Of a DNA stretch of 64,000 bases, positions 22,567 to 34,887 are shown piece by piece. The notes under the pieces are model-generated. The model ran no database searches, had not been told where the DNA came from, and was given only the letters and a program-made list of their open reading frames with translations. This DNA is from Strigops habroptila. Taxonomy: Eukaryota > Chordata > Aves > Psittaciformes > Psittacidae. Position 1 is the first letter of the stretch; every line of letters starts with the position of its first letter. The translations under genes and the position numbers were made by a program. The stretch is from positions 26,860,995 to 26,924,994 of the forward strand of contig NC_044277.2 of assembly GCF_004027225.2 (NCBI RefSeq), read 5' to 3'.

Positions 22567-24436
22567 ATATGCAGAAGGAACTGGAATATAATTATTAGTA
22601 GTACTGGCTCTGTGAGTTTGAATGAATCAATGCAGCAATAGCTGCTGCTACTCCATCTGAAACCGAAGTGAGTATGTCCCTTTTGGCTAAAGTTTCTGAT
22701 GTAAAGCTGACTTTGTAACACGTGTATTTTTTAACGCTTTATATAAAACATTAGTCTTCATGAAAATAAACATGCATCATATAAAGTAATACATAGGTAC
22801 CCCTTGCACATTAATTTACTATTTCTTCAATGGTCATAAAAGTCTTTCAGATTATTTGCAGCAGAAATAAAAAAAGAAAGGAGACATCTGGGGAGTTTGA
22901 CCTTACCATATCCTTGGTTTCAAATGAAACAAACACAAAAATAAGAGCCTAGAGTTATTTTAGGTACTATATATTGTTTGAGTATCAAGCCAAGACATTT
23001 TTAAGGTGGGTTGTTTTTTTTATTATTGGTTTGGGTTGGTTTATTTTCCTAATGTAGAAACTCCTCTTTCTTTTCCACTTCTGTTTCAATGATCTGAACA
23101 AACATTGAGGAAAACTGATCATAGAGAACCTGTCAGTGTGCCACAATGAATTGCCACAAATGAATTCAGAAGGCTTAAAAGATAATTACTTTCTTGCTCC
23201 CTGGATTATAGAAAAACATGCTGTTACTTGTAAAAAACTAACAACATAAGCAAGAATGTAATTTTAAAGTTGAAAAATCACCCAAATTGTTTGATAGCAT
23301 CCTAGTTATTTTTCAACATTCTAAAGAATCTGAAAAAAAAAAATTCCAAATGAACTGCTGATTCAGATTCCTAGAAGTATTTCTTTTGTCAAAAGTGTGT
23401 ATCTTCAATCTTCCGTAACATCTAGAGGTCAGTTCAGCTAGGATACTAAATGCTCACTTTCAGCACGTAGAGTTTTAGCTTGTGTTAGAAAAGTACCAAT
23501 CTGGTGGCTTATGCTGCAGTCCTCAACACTAGCCTGGAGTATAAGAGACCACAGTGTCAATGTTGGGGCTAGAACCCTCTATCTCACACACATTGCTTTA
23601 TGTGACAGCAGTGGATGTTCAGTGGGAACTCTGAGCAGGGAGAAGCTCCAAGCTGAGATGTCAGAACCTGCAGCATTGCAGAAAGCATACAACAGGTAGC
23701 AGGATTTGAGCCTGGGGGAAACAGAGGGTGAGGAGGGGTACTGAAACATCACTGCATTTGCAAATCCTGGGTTACATACAATAATTCTATTTTGAGGTCT
23801 GTTTTCTTAGCCTAAAGGACACTGACTCTTTTGTTGCATAGTGACACACTTCCAAAAAATAACCCGTGCTTAGAGCATTCTTCAAGTAAGGGCAAATATC
23901 TGTGGAAATATCACAGCCAGAAGCAGGCCTTTAGGCTCAGTCTTCTGCAAATAAATCAAATCGTAGCATCCTAGTGTTTTTTCCTGGTAGCACTCTGTTA
24001 AATCACTAGAACTGAACCATAGATAGTGTTGTCAGAAGGGTCGAAGGTAGACTAGAACACTATCTGAAGAAGAAGGTCAAAAGACTCAGAGATATGAGAC
24101 ACAAAAAGGAATAGTAGTATCAGGAAAAATTAATTTTAAAAGGATCATTAAGCTGTTGAAAAAAACCCTGACTTTTTGTTGCTGTACAAGATTTAAAATC
24201 TTTACATGATGTAAAAGTTCATGAGTAAAAAAACCAAGCTGTGATAGCCATTCCCTGTTTAAATTTTCAAAAGGATCATACACCTCCTTGTCTTTTACTT
24301 CATGATCCTGGAATTGATTTCAGATTTTAGCATTGTCTGTATGGTTTTGAGAAAGGACAATCATTGTCAACACAAATTAAGTTGTTGATTTATTTCAATT
24401 CCATATTAGTGATCAAAACACTTGTGTTCTTGACAG

Positions 24437-24555
24437 AGATTTCTCAAGAAACAAAGCTGAAACACTTATGTATTCCAGCTCCAGCAGAGGAAGAGCTGGA
24501 AGAGCACAGGAAGAACAATAAAACGGAAGGCCAAGCTCCCAGCAGAGTGCTCTGA
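24437..24555 (+). other. Candidate terminal exon with downstream AATAAA
   Basis: After an acceptor-like TTCTTGACAG (AG at 24435-24436) a frame runs 39 codons to TGA at 24553-24555. It encodes a hydrophilic, strongly charged C-terminus (PAPAEEELEEHRKNN and then SRVL). A polyadenylation hexamer AATAAA lies about 50-60 bases after the stop ('aacaaataaataaaatcc', near 24600-24615), as expected for a last exon. The exon starts in phase 1, compatible with the 14208-14303 candidate. I do not recognise the protein. AATAAA and AG are both frequent in AT-rich DNA, so this is suggestive only. Confidence 0.18.
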
Positions 24556-26632
24556 GGAAAGAGACAAAGGAGAGCACATGCTCCCAATTAAAAATGCAGA
24601 AACAAATAAATAAAATCCTAGAAGTTTTATTAACTGGTGTTATTCTAAAGCATTTTCTTTTGACAGATTGAACATCTCACAGTTACAAACTGGTAGCTAA
24701 TGAGAATCAGTACCCTGACATGTTGATTCTGATTTGGTACTGCAATAGGCAAGGCCCCATGAAGTTCCCCCTAAAACTACAGGAGTGAAGGGTGGGGGAT
24801 TGTTACTCAGAATGACCTACCCCTAGTTTCACCATCTGCTATCTTGTGTTTAATATTTACATAAAGCTTACAGGAAAAGTAATAATTAGGCATCCAGCAA
24901 GAAAAACATGCATAAATGTTTCTCATAAAACTATTTTAGCGGTTTCTTCTCAGAAGTCAGCAACAGGGGAGAGAAGCCTGAAGCCAGGAATTTACTAATT
25001 AAAGTGCACAGATATTAATCAAGAGACTTAAGAAGAGAGAAAGGAAAGGACTTGGTTCCCTGCGTTGGAAGATGGTATCTTGGTGCTAATTCACAGGAAA
25101 TGGCAACCAGGCAATAAACAGGAAAGAGAAATGCAGATAATTTCATCTGGGATCTCAGAAGAAAAATCTTGCCCCAAATCCTAACCTGATGACTTCAGTA
25201 AACACCTATCAAAGCTCAAGCAGAACTGCTGCTCCAGGAGCCCCCAGAGATGTACCAATCCTTAAATGATTTTTTTGGCCAGTTAGCCAGATTTGAAGGC
25301 CAGCTTGGAGACTGAAACTGCTAGAGAGAATATTTACTGTTAAATATATTTTAATAATTTATTTTATTATTTTTATAATAAGTTTGACTCATTTTTTTTA
25401 AATCTATGGTCCTAAATCCATTTGAAGTCCTGTTACATGAAACATGGCTGAATAAAAAAGATATTCCTCAATACAGAGTTGGCAATTTGTAAAACATCCT
25501 GCATCATCTCCTCTTTTTTCCCCCAAGTACCAAGTTGTAACAAGTTTTCCTGTCTCCGCTTTGCACAGCCAGGCCCTGTGCAGATGCAGCTGTCCCCAGG
25601 GATGAAGGACCAGCAAGGAAAGCTGTTGCTTGTAACAAGGCAGATGGGGATTTCCTAAATCTCAGTGTGCAAGAGTTCAATGCAAAACGAGATATCTCAG
25701 GGAAAAATTGAAGGGGAAAAATGGCTCATTGCTACCCCGTAGAAGCACCTAACACATAAATAAGACAGAGGTTAATAAATGAAATACTGCAGAGATGCTG
25801 GCCTTTGCTACAGACAAGTGTGTGAGCAGGGCAGGAACCATACTGCACCTCACATAGAGCAGCACTGATGTTCTCCAGTTTAGCCAGCAAAACTTCCAGG
25901 TACTACTCAGATACTAAAATGTTTGTCTTTTCTTGTAATCTTTACACATCACTAATCCTTACTCACACAAGAGTCTTAGTTCTGATCTCTCTTGTCTCTG
26001 AACGAAGAGTAGTTCTGTCAAAGTAAACAATTATAACAGAGAAGCTGAGATCATAATCAGACCAATTAATGTGAGGTTCCCATAACTTCCATCAAAGTGC
26101 CAGTCATGCATTCCTAATGACTGGAACCTCATTCTCCTATTTGTATCCCTCCACACCTTTTCTTTATTATGTGCAATCCACCAGACATTACCCAAGTTTC
26201 TTAGTCATAACACATCTCTTAATTAGACTTCATCCTAAAAAATTTTATTCTTCTGAAATACTCCTGAAGACACTGCTAAGATATTTGTAATGAAGTCAAA
26301 TACTTTACTCGCATTGTTGCAGGGTGGATTCAGGCTCTCTCTTCTCTCTGTTACACGCTTCATTTCAGAGGGCTTTAAAGATTCTTAGTGTTATGGAGCA
26401 GCTCCTCCCAATCTACAGCCCAGCACCCTTTGTTGGACATCTTATAGGATGTCAGAAGCAGAAAATGCTTTTCTTTTAAAGCCTAAAGAAAATGGTTTCA
26501 CTTTTTGGATACAGGCTTAATAATAAAGTACACATACACTTAGATCTGCATAAATATTTCATAGTATTTGCCACATAACTGATGTAAATGACAACAAATT
26601 TTGAAGAACACACTTGAACTTGTGCTTACACA

Positions 26633-26646
26633 AAAAAAAAAAAAAA
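26633..26646. repeat. A-run
   Basis: About 14 consecutive A bases; simple repeat. Confidence 0.9.
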
Positions 26647-26734
26647 GTCTCAGCAGGAGGATGCCACTTTCATTTTTATCTTGACAATCTTTTATTTTCT
26701 TTGTTTTATTACAGAATAGAAAACACATATTCCC

Positions 26735-26830
26735 CATCCCATAACCTAGTGGATAAAGGAAAATCACAGGAGATTTTAGTTTGAATCTCCTGACCAGGAA
26801 GAACTGAGGTTCAATCTTCTTTGTCCTGAA
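26735..26830 (+). repeat. Possible fossil tRNA-derived SINE
   Basis: 'cctagtggataaagg' (from 26745) resembles a tRNA A-box region, and 'agtttgaatctcc' (26778-26790) a B box (GGTTCGAATCC with three changes). The spacing of about 35 bases fits an RNA polymerase III internal promoter. The order also resembles ancient sauropsid SINEs of the 'cctagtggttagagca...gggttctattccc' type. The middle contains a perfect 9-bp inverted repeat (26767-26775 with 26784-26792). Strongly decayed, so the assignment is tentative. Confidence 0.3.
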
Positions 26831-27688
26831 AGCATGCTTTATTCTCTGATAAGATATAAGGGGTGGTATCCCTAGTGACATAGCTCAAAAGAAAGCAGCT
26901 GTCATGTTTAACTCTTGTCCAAATTGATGCATTTGGCATACACTGATAATGCTTACTAGATCATGTCAGGGGAGACAGATAGAGAAATACTTAAGTCCTG
27001 GACACTAACCAGACGTGAATTGTGTGAGCTGTTATGTTTAATAAAAGCCCCAAAACTATTGCTATCAGAGGGAAAGTTGGTCTTTTCCAAAGCAGGTTTT
27101 CTCAAGGGTGGTAGGGGGAAACTTTTGGAGCTTTGGAGGGGGTGCCTTATGAAAGTCAGGATAATTTAATTGATCCAATAAAAGGTGAAGTTCACTGGAC
27201 AGACTATGGTTCATTAGGAGTGTTTCCTCTAGAGGTTTCCATTATGCATTTGTTCCTAAGTCTGAGTTGCGCAGACATCATAATAGCCTTAAACCAGAAA
27301 CATTAACTTTTTGTGTAGTAACTCATGGCCAGGAAGACAGAGCTGCTGCATGAGTAAATGTGATGATATTTTACCTGTGAAGTAGGAAGATGTATGAGGT
27401 ATACACTGCCTAAAAAGCAGGTATAAATCTCGGGAGGAGCAGAGGGGAAATCTGGAGAAAACAGACCGAGGTACTAGGTTTTCAGGTCCTTCAGTTTCAG
27501 GCCTCAAGACATTTTTCACTCTGTAGGCAACAAGAAAGTATTATCCTGGACAGTCTGCTAGTATTTCAGAAGATTAGACTGAAGAAAGATCACAAATACC
27601 TTATCTCTATGAATTCCAAAACTCTTTGGTATAATTTGAAATGAGGTCCTAGTAATGTACAAATATATTTCACAAATTTACCAATATC

Positions 27689-27745
27689 CTTGTGACTCAT
27701 GTTGAATGTTGACTCATGTGCTTGTGACTCATGTTGAATTTTGAC
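27689..27745. repeat. 32-bp tandem duplication
   Basis: A unit beginning CTTGTGACTCATGTTGAAT occurs at 27689-27720 and again at 27721-27745 (truncated, one change). The unit itself contains an internal repeat of TTGACTCATG. Confidence 0.9.
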
Positions 27746-27884
27746 AGAAAGAGCCTCCTATAGACACTTTCAATAGCAATTGTTAAAATTTAACAAGCAA
27801 GTGCACTTAAATAAGCATGTTACAATGCTTACTTACTACTATGATACACTACAATTTCAAGGTAAGTTCACAAGGAACTTCATA

Positions 27885-27922
27885 AGTTCATAAATAAATT
27901 CATAGTTCATAAATAAATTTAG
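27885..27922. repeat. 19-bp tandem duplication
   Basis: 'agttcataaataaattcat' (27885-27903) followed at once by 'agttcataaataaatttag' (27904-27922). Confidence 0.9.
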
Positions 27923-30900
27923 CAAATAATAAAATTAAATTTTGAGTTTGATGACACAGTGCAAGGGATCCTGCATGCTCTTTTGCTTTTGCAGTGTACA
28001 TTTTTCTATTTACTTGGACTCAGGGACCACCTTTATAGCTCTGGGTTAATCAAGAAAATGCAAGTGTTTAAAAAACAAAAAACAAATCCAAATCTTCTTC
28101 TGGCTTAAAGATTGTTCTAATTCATACTGAGAAGTTTGAAGGTTCATAATTTGAAAAAATCAATTAAGCAACTATAGATTGAAGAATCTTCTGAGAATAC
28201 AAAATCAGAAACATAGCTAGGATATATTATTGAAAAACACACATTCACTTTCTAACTCATTTTAGAGTTCCACGGTCAGTAGTAGTATTTTGTTATTAAA
28301 AAATATGTTAATGAACACATTTTGTCTGCAAGTTTTGAACATGTCTGTTAATGTTAGTATTTTCAATATTCCCAGACATGATCCGGATTTCTGACTGATG
28401 AAGAATTAAGGGAAATTCACGAATTTTCAGGATGGCACCTGTCCTGAAAATACAAGCTGCCTTTTATATTTTATCAAAGTAAAGTCTATGCATAAACAAT
28501 TAAAGTTTTTCCAGGTTTAAATCATATTGGCCTCAAATCTCACAAAGGTATGTATTAGAACCAGAGTGGCATGTGAAATACTACCAGCACCCGGAAATTT
28601 TCAGAGAGAGAAAAATTCTTGAAAAGTATCCCTTGTATAATATAAAAGGTGGATGACATTCTCATTATAAGCAGAAAAAAGCTGAACAGCTGTCCACCCC
28701 AGAGAACTAACTGCAAGAGATAGAGACATCAGGACACAATTTGAAGAAAGTGTATTTCATAAGTCCAGAAAACGGTGTATGCCAAGTACAGATAGATAGG
28801 AATTTCATCAAAGACAAATCACAAAAGGTAAAAAATCACAGCAAAAGAAAACCCCTCAATACTACAAAAAACACCTAAGCTATGACTATATGTATTTATC
28901 ATTAATTATCACATTTCCTTCCAGTGTTTCAGGCTATTTCCAAGCCTTTCATTGTCTCCTGGGGAAGGATATCTTTATAATATGAATATTTGGGGAGCCT
29001 AAAAAGCTACTTGGAACTATTTGTTCGCTTGGTGACTCAAAAATTAAACCTTTTATGCAATGCTTTGTATGAGAGACATAGACTTGTCTCATAACACAAA
29101 AGATTTGCCAGCTTATTATGCTTCCAGGTCAGAGAGTAAGAATGAACAAAAGTGCTCTTCCTTTGAGAAGTAAAAGTTTTGTAATAACTAGACTACAAAT
29201 ATATAAAATGCGATTTTTTCCATGACACTTTGGACGGATTACATGACTTTGGTATTATTCTTCCATGATAAAACAATGGCAGCAAAAGCAGCTGTCCAGC
29301 TGCAAACTGGCGTTTAACATTATCAGGTGAATGAAATGGTCTAAATAGCATTAATTTATCCTTCTTCTACTTGACAGACTTTTCTTCACAAACAGGTACC
29401 AGAACAATCTGTTTCTAAGGAGCTTCCAAGAGAAACTCTTACATTTGCAGCAATGAATGATAGTGAAATTTCACAAGCAAGAAACTGAGTTAGGGGAGAT
29501 GTGATCCTGTCCCTGTATATACTACAGGGCTAGTTAAAATGTTGCAACAGAAGACAATCCTACCACTTTGGAGCCTATAGTACACAGCAGAGCAGATATC
29601 ACTGGTGGGACACCAGTGGTTCCAGCCACCCAAGCTCCTGCAGTCTTGATGTGCAGCTGAGCAAGAAAATCCAATCATGAATCATGAATGCCTACAGATC
29701 AGGTGTACCCGACTATGGCATAGTTGTTCAAAAGCATTTGGACACTCCCCATCCGTAGGATTATATAGCTGTCTCTGCTTCAGAATTCTCCATGCAGCCA
29801 CAGCTGGTCAACCACACAAACCCTATAATCTTGCTATGATATGCAGTGGAAAAATGCTTTACGCATAATAAGCTTTTGCCAAGTAATAGCAAGTGCTTAC
29901 AATGACCTCAAACAGCTCTGTGGGCTCTTATGAAAAGCTCACAAAACTTTACAGCACTTTACAACACTTGTCACAAATGGTAGACCAAATTTTACAAATG
30001 TGGATTTAAAAGACTTTCTGAGCAAGAACGAGAAAAAGCAAATTCAGAGTTCTCCCTATTTCTGACTTCAAATAGGCAGACAGAAGCTTAGGACTGTTTA
30101 ATTGAGTATGGTGTAATATCACAGGGAATACATGAAGCAGTATTCAAGAAGTACTGATGTAGGATCAAAGACTATAGAGGAATTATACAAAGTAACACTT
30201 CATAAAATGAAATTTAACATTTAAGAACCAAGTTTCAGGAATGAAAATCACAAATCTAAATTAGGAGCCTAATTTCCCTCTTTGTTGAATAAGAAGACCC
30301 AGCCTCTTTTAAATATAGTTTACAAAACCCATTATGCTAAACCAGCAGAGAGAAACAAGTACTTACAAACAGGTACTTAGTCATTCAATCTAGACAATTA
30401 GTTCCACTATAGATATCTCAGGTTGGTTGAGATGAATCCTACATCCGCTGTCAAAACCAATGTGTATATCTCGTCTTGTCTATATCCAAATAAAGAGATT
30501 TAGGGCAGTAGCAAAAAACTGAGTGATGAATAATACCATCAACTTTCCAATTAGAAGATAGTTCTGAGATTACTCTTCTCATCAATTAATTGTTGTGCTA
30601 ATTAGACTGCTGACAAAGTTCACAAGGCCGGCAATTATGTAGTTTGAAAAGCCCCAAGAGGAACAAGTAAACAAAGGAGAACAGACAGCCAGTCTGCCTT
30701 AATAAACAGGAGTATAATAAGTTTTCATACCTTCACCGAGTGGCAAGCTCAGGAACTATGTTTTTTCCTCACTGACCTGTTCGCACATACTCCACCAAAT
30801 GCAACAGAACCTGGTGGTTGTAGCATAGCTAAATTCCTAGGTTCTGGTCTGGGTATGACAGAAACATAAGCATCAGCAGGTCTGTGAGTAGAAGCTTCTC

Positions 30901-33900
30901 AATTAACAAGTCCTTTCTAGACTTAAAATGAAGAGTAATACTAACAAGGTAGTGATCCCTAGGGTGAGACTTTTACACGTTGCCGTCTTGGTGCATTTGC
31001 TTAATGCCGTAAAATTTAAAGCTACTTCCCACCTGTGCCTATTAATGACACAAAAAAAGAAACCTTAGATGCAATATTGGGATAGAACCCATTCATACGC
31101 TCTTGCTGAAGCTGGGTGACTATTCTAGAAGAGAAATTTGAGATCGACATGGTCAGATACAATTAGTAAGAGGTGCTGAATTCTACAGCTGTACAAAGCA
31201 GTCTTAAACTCCAGTTTATATTCACATTTTGTTCTTTAACTGAAAAATATAAAGTTATCACATAATGACTTGCAATCTATTTATTTCAATCAGATACTTC
31301 AAAATATAACTTTGTATCTTTATGAGAAATAAAAATACTGTGAAACCACACTTTTTTTTCCATAAGTGTTTTAGAGTGATTGCAGGAATTGACTGAGGAA
31401 GTTCACTGCAAGATATAAGTATAAATATTTTGGACATCTTGCTCATATAAAATTCTCAAACTCCTGTGCTGTTATGAGACAACAGATCAGTTATTTATCC
31501 CCTTTCCCAGCTATATACATTAAAATTTCTTAATCAAAAACGTGAGAAAAAACCATATTTAATCTATACTAACCTTCACTTTAATTGATTGTGGACATGA
31601 AATGACTACTGGGAAAATACACTGCAAATTTGCTTGTATAGATTTTTTTTAAAAATATGGTTTCTTAGTAATTCAAGTTCCAAGTTTTTATTGGGTTATT
31701 TAGATCCAGTTTGACAGTTTGACAAGTTCCCTTCTCATCATGATACTCTGAGCCAGCAACTAAAGAAAAGAGCAAAGCTTACCATGACTAGATAGAAAGC
31801 TCAACAAACACTTATTGCTACGAAAATGGAATCCCTCTTTTCAAATTTGTTGCCACTCTGCTGTGCATGGCAGTAGAGATCAAGAAGGCATTTACAAATG
31901 ATGGCAGACAGAATGCCTGTAGGCAGTGAATTTTTACAGACGTGCTTAACTAGAAAGAAAGATGAATTTACAACTAAGGATCCTTTTCCTGGATTTGTTC
32001 TTCAAATGTAGCTGCAAGGTATAATACACAGGAATAGTTGCCAGTAGAGGGATGAAGATGTCTAAGCCTTCTTTTAAGAACAAAATCGAAGAGGTTCATG
32101 GCAAAAGACTTAAAATGTTTTATTCAATTAGAAGTTTTTCCAACGTTATAAAAATACTGCACAAAGGAAACTTTTTTATCAGAAAAAGTGTTAAGGTATA
32201 AAGTCTCATTCATGAGATTTCTGAAGATACTTCATTTAAAGTCTCACAGTTTAGCCTAATTAATAGAAAAGCTATTAAAAAGAATGAAAAAAGATTAAAA
32301 GGTACATTTCAATCTGACTACATTGTAATAGAGTGAACTGACTGTCAAATGCGCTCACATAGATGAAAGATACGTTGGAAGATAAATTTCTTCTTTAAAA
32401 AGTTCTTTAATGAATATTAGGGTTTTATGCATATGGTAATGCAGTAGCTTAAGCATAATGAAAAACCCTCGAGACACAAAATTATATGAGACCAACGAAG
32501 TCATATTTTACATCTTAAAATTTTAGTTATTTTAACTTATAAATTATTCATTGTGAATACTTTGCAGCTTTGCTAAGCTGTTGGAATTCGGGAAGAAGTT
32601 TCTTTTTCTTTATGAAACTTCCTAGGACAAGCACATACCCAACATTACCTTAAACAAATATATTTCATAATCTATTATTTTTTATGGTATGGCCAGAATT
32701 CTCCTCAGTGTCTCCAAGCTGATAATGAAACTACTCTTTGTTACTATTTTGCTATTGTGGTTTTGATATCAGAGTGTAGAATGATAATATAGAAAAAATA
32801 ATAGAAACATTAGGGGAAAAAAAGGTAGAGGTATTAAATTCTCTAGCAGATGTAATGAATGTCCATAAGGAACTATTTATCATTTATTGCACTGCGTGTC
32901 TATGAAATGTTATTACGCAACCATGGCATTCTTACAGAGACTCTTAGTAACTCACACTAGAGCTAAGCCTATGTGAGTTATACTCGCATAAACCAGGGTC
33001 AGACTTCAATTAAGGGGTGATGTTATTCCATTCTGCTAACCTGGCGAACAACTCTGGTGGTGGCACTTTTACATACACACATGCGGGCGCACACATACAC
33101 CCACTGCTTTTATCAGCTTTATATCTCCTTTATGAACTACAGTGAGTCTTGGTGATACAAACGTCTGTGTAAGAGGCTGACACTGAGTAAGGAAGCATTA
33201 GATTGGAAATGCAAGGAAACAGGAATTTGCTAGATTCCCTACATTCAGATCATATATCCAATGCGAAGTTCATTGCCATACTTCCAAGATGGAATTTAAA
33301 AACTAGTTTTGAAGCACATGTAATTTCCTTCAGGAACACAACAAAATTAAAATAAAAGAAATGTCCTGTGCACTAAAGATCGCTGGATTTGGCTGCCTCT
33401 TACCTTGTGCATAGACAGATTTCCTGGAAATCCTGAAGGAGGCACAAAGAAATTGCGAAGTCCCAACAAAGAACATGTGGGGTAGATCATCTACTATTAC
33501 TGGCTAATGTAATCCACTGCCTTCTATCAAGTCCCTGCCATGTAAAATTCAGCTTGTGTTGTCACCAGCCAAAAAGAGAAATATACCGTGGCCTTGTGCA
33601 ATTACCTCGATTTGATGGATTTGTGTGCTTGGACGTTTTTATGTTCTCAGAGAATTCCTGTTCGCCTATGAGTTTCCATCAGGAAGAATGAAATAACAAT
33701 GAGTGTTGTCTTTTTTTTTTTCTTTTATGTGCAACAAATACATTTCCACAAATAAATAGTTTCATTCACAATTGGCTTTCAGTATGAAATAGCAGAACAC
33801 ACAAAACACTTTAGAACACTAGTCTGGTTTCACACAGCAATTTTCAGATGCTGTGATAAGACGTCTTTTCAAAATCGAAGACTGAATGATGGAAATGTAT

Positions 33901-34463
33901 TGACTGAAGGCAAGATCTGCCTTTTTTGTTATTCCATATGTTGTTACAAGCTTTAGACATTAGAACAAGTTTTATATAAATGATGTACTCTGCAAGAGCA
34001 GCCCTTATTCTAAGAAACATATCAAAAGCCAGTCAAGACAGCAAGGCAAAAAGCAGTCTAATTTAAAATCTGTCAGAAATAGAGAGCTCTCCTGGTGAGA
34101 TTCTCTATGACAAGGTCTTAGATATAGGCTCACATCCAAACCCCATGTTCTGTATAGAAGTTACAGCTTCAACTGAATTGCTTTTATAGCCCCTCATTTA
34201 TACCAGAATTGAATTATATCTACTAAAAAACAAAATTTATCACTGTCTGTAGCTGAAGAAGCAAGTGCTGCTGCATCTTACAGAGACTTAACCAAGACAG
34301 TAACCAGGGCAATTCACTTGTAAAGCATTCACCTGGCAAAGACAGCAGAATACTCTAATCATATTCAACAGAATTACACCAGCAGTTAGGTCCAGGGTTT
34401 AGGTTCTCTGCTATGCTATACCCTGCAGATTTGTACATCTATAAAATGCCCACATGGGAGATT

Positions 34464-34887
34464 TTAATCAAGATTTGAATGGTAGCATTTTATACCATTG
34501 ATATAAGGCATAAACCCCCCACATTTCTGTAGAGACTGTTTTCCCTTTTGTATAGCCTTTCTGGACAAGAAATCTAGGCCTCCTGTTTCAATTTCTTGCA
34601 TCACAGAGTCCAGTCCCTTGTCAACACAGCCATCTATCAGCCATCGCTCTATCATTAGTGTATTTAACATCATCTGCAAAGCAGCTAGCCTGTTTGCCCA
34701 GTGGCAGCTCCAGAACCCCTCTGTAATTGCAAATCCAGATTTGTTCATAGCCAGTCTGCAGCTAACATCAGGTAAGGTAACACAAACACAGAAATACCTT
34801 CATGATCTGTTATATTTAACAAATTCTATACACAAAATGCTTTTTGAAGATGAATACGCAGAAGGCCAGGCTTTATTTATTACATAG
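34464..34887. other. Overlapping open frames on both strands, unrecognised
   Basis: Minus frame 34464-34748 (94 codons) and plus frame, open from about 34507 to 34887, overlap. The minus peptide is moderately hydrophilic (for example DKGLDSVMQEIETGGLDF). The plus frame crosses a strong donor-like CAG|GTAAGG near 34773. No domain was recognised on either strand. It may be a fragment of an old repeat, a decayed exon, or chance. Confidence 0.15.

Larger units (their letters stand above)
22567..26734. other. AT-rich unique sequence, one weak exon candidate
   Basis: No recognised transposon and no confident gene. The splice-flanked frame at 24437-24555 is described separately. A somewhat less AT-rich stretch at 23500-23740 was examined on both strands and holds only a 62-codon frame (23511-23699) without domains. 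Confidence 0.5.
26831..34463. other. AT-rich unique sequence, no gene seen
   Basis: No recognised transposon or coding region. It holds two small tandem duplications (27689-27745 and 27885-27922, listed separately) and a segment at 30580-30680 with clustered TAATTA-type motifs. Frames in 29490-29868 are short, opposite-strand and featureless. Confidence 0.55.

Noticed and set aside
22365..22721. 118-codon minus frame
   Set aside because: It is antisense to a plus-strand CR1 fragment and has no recognisable content.
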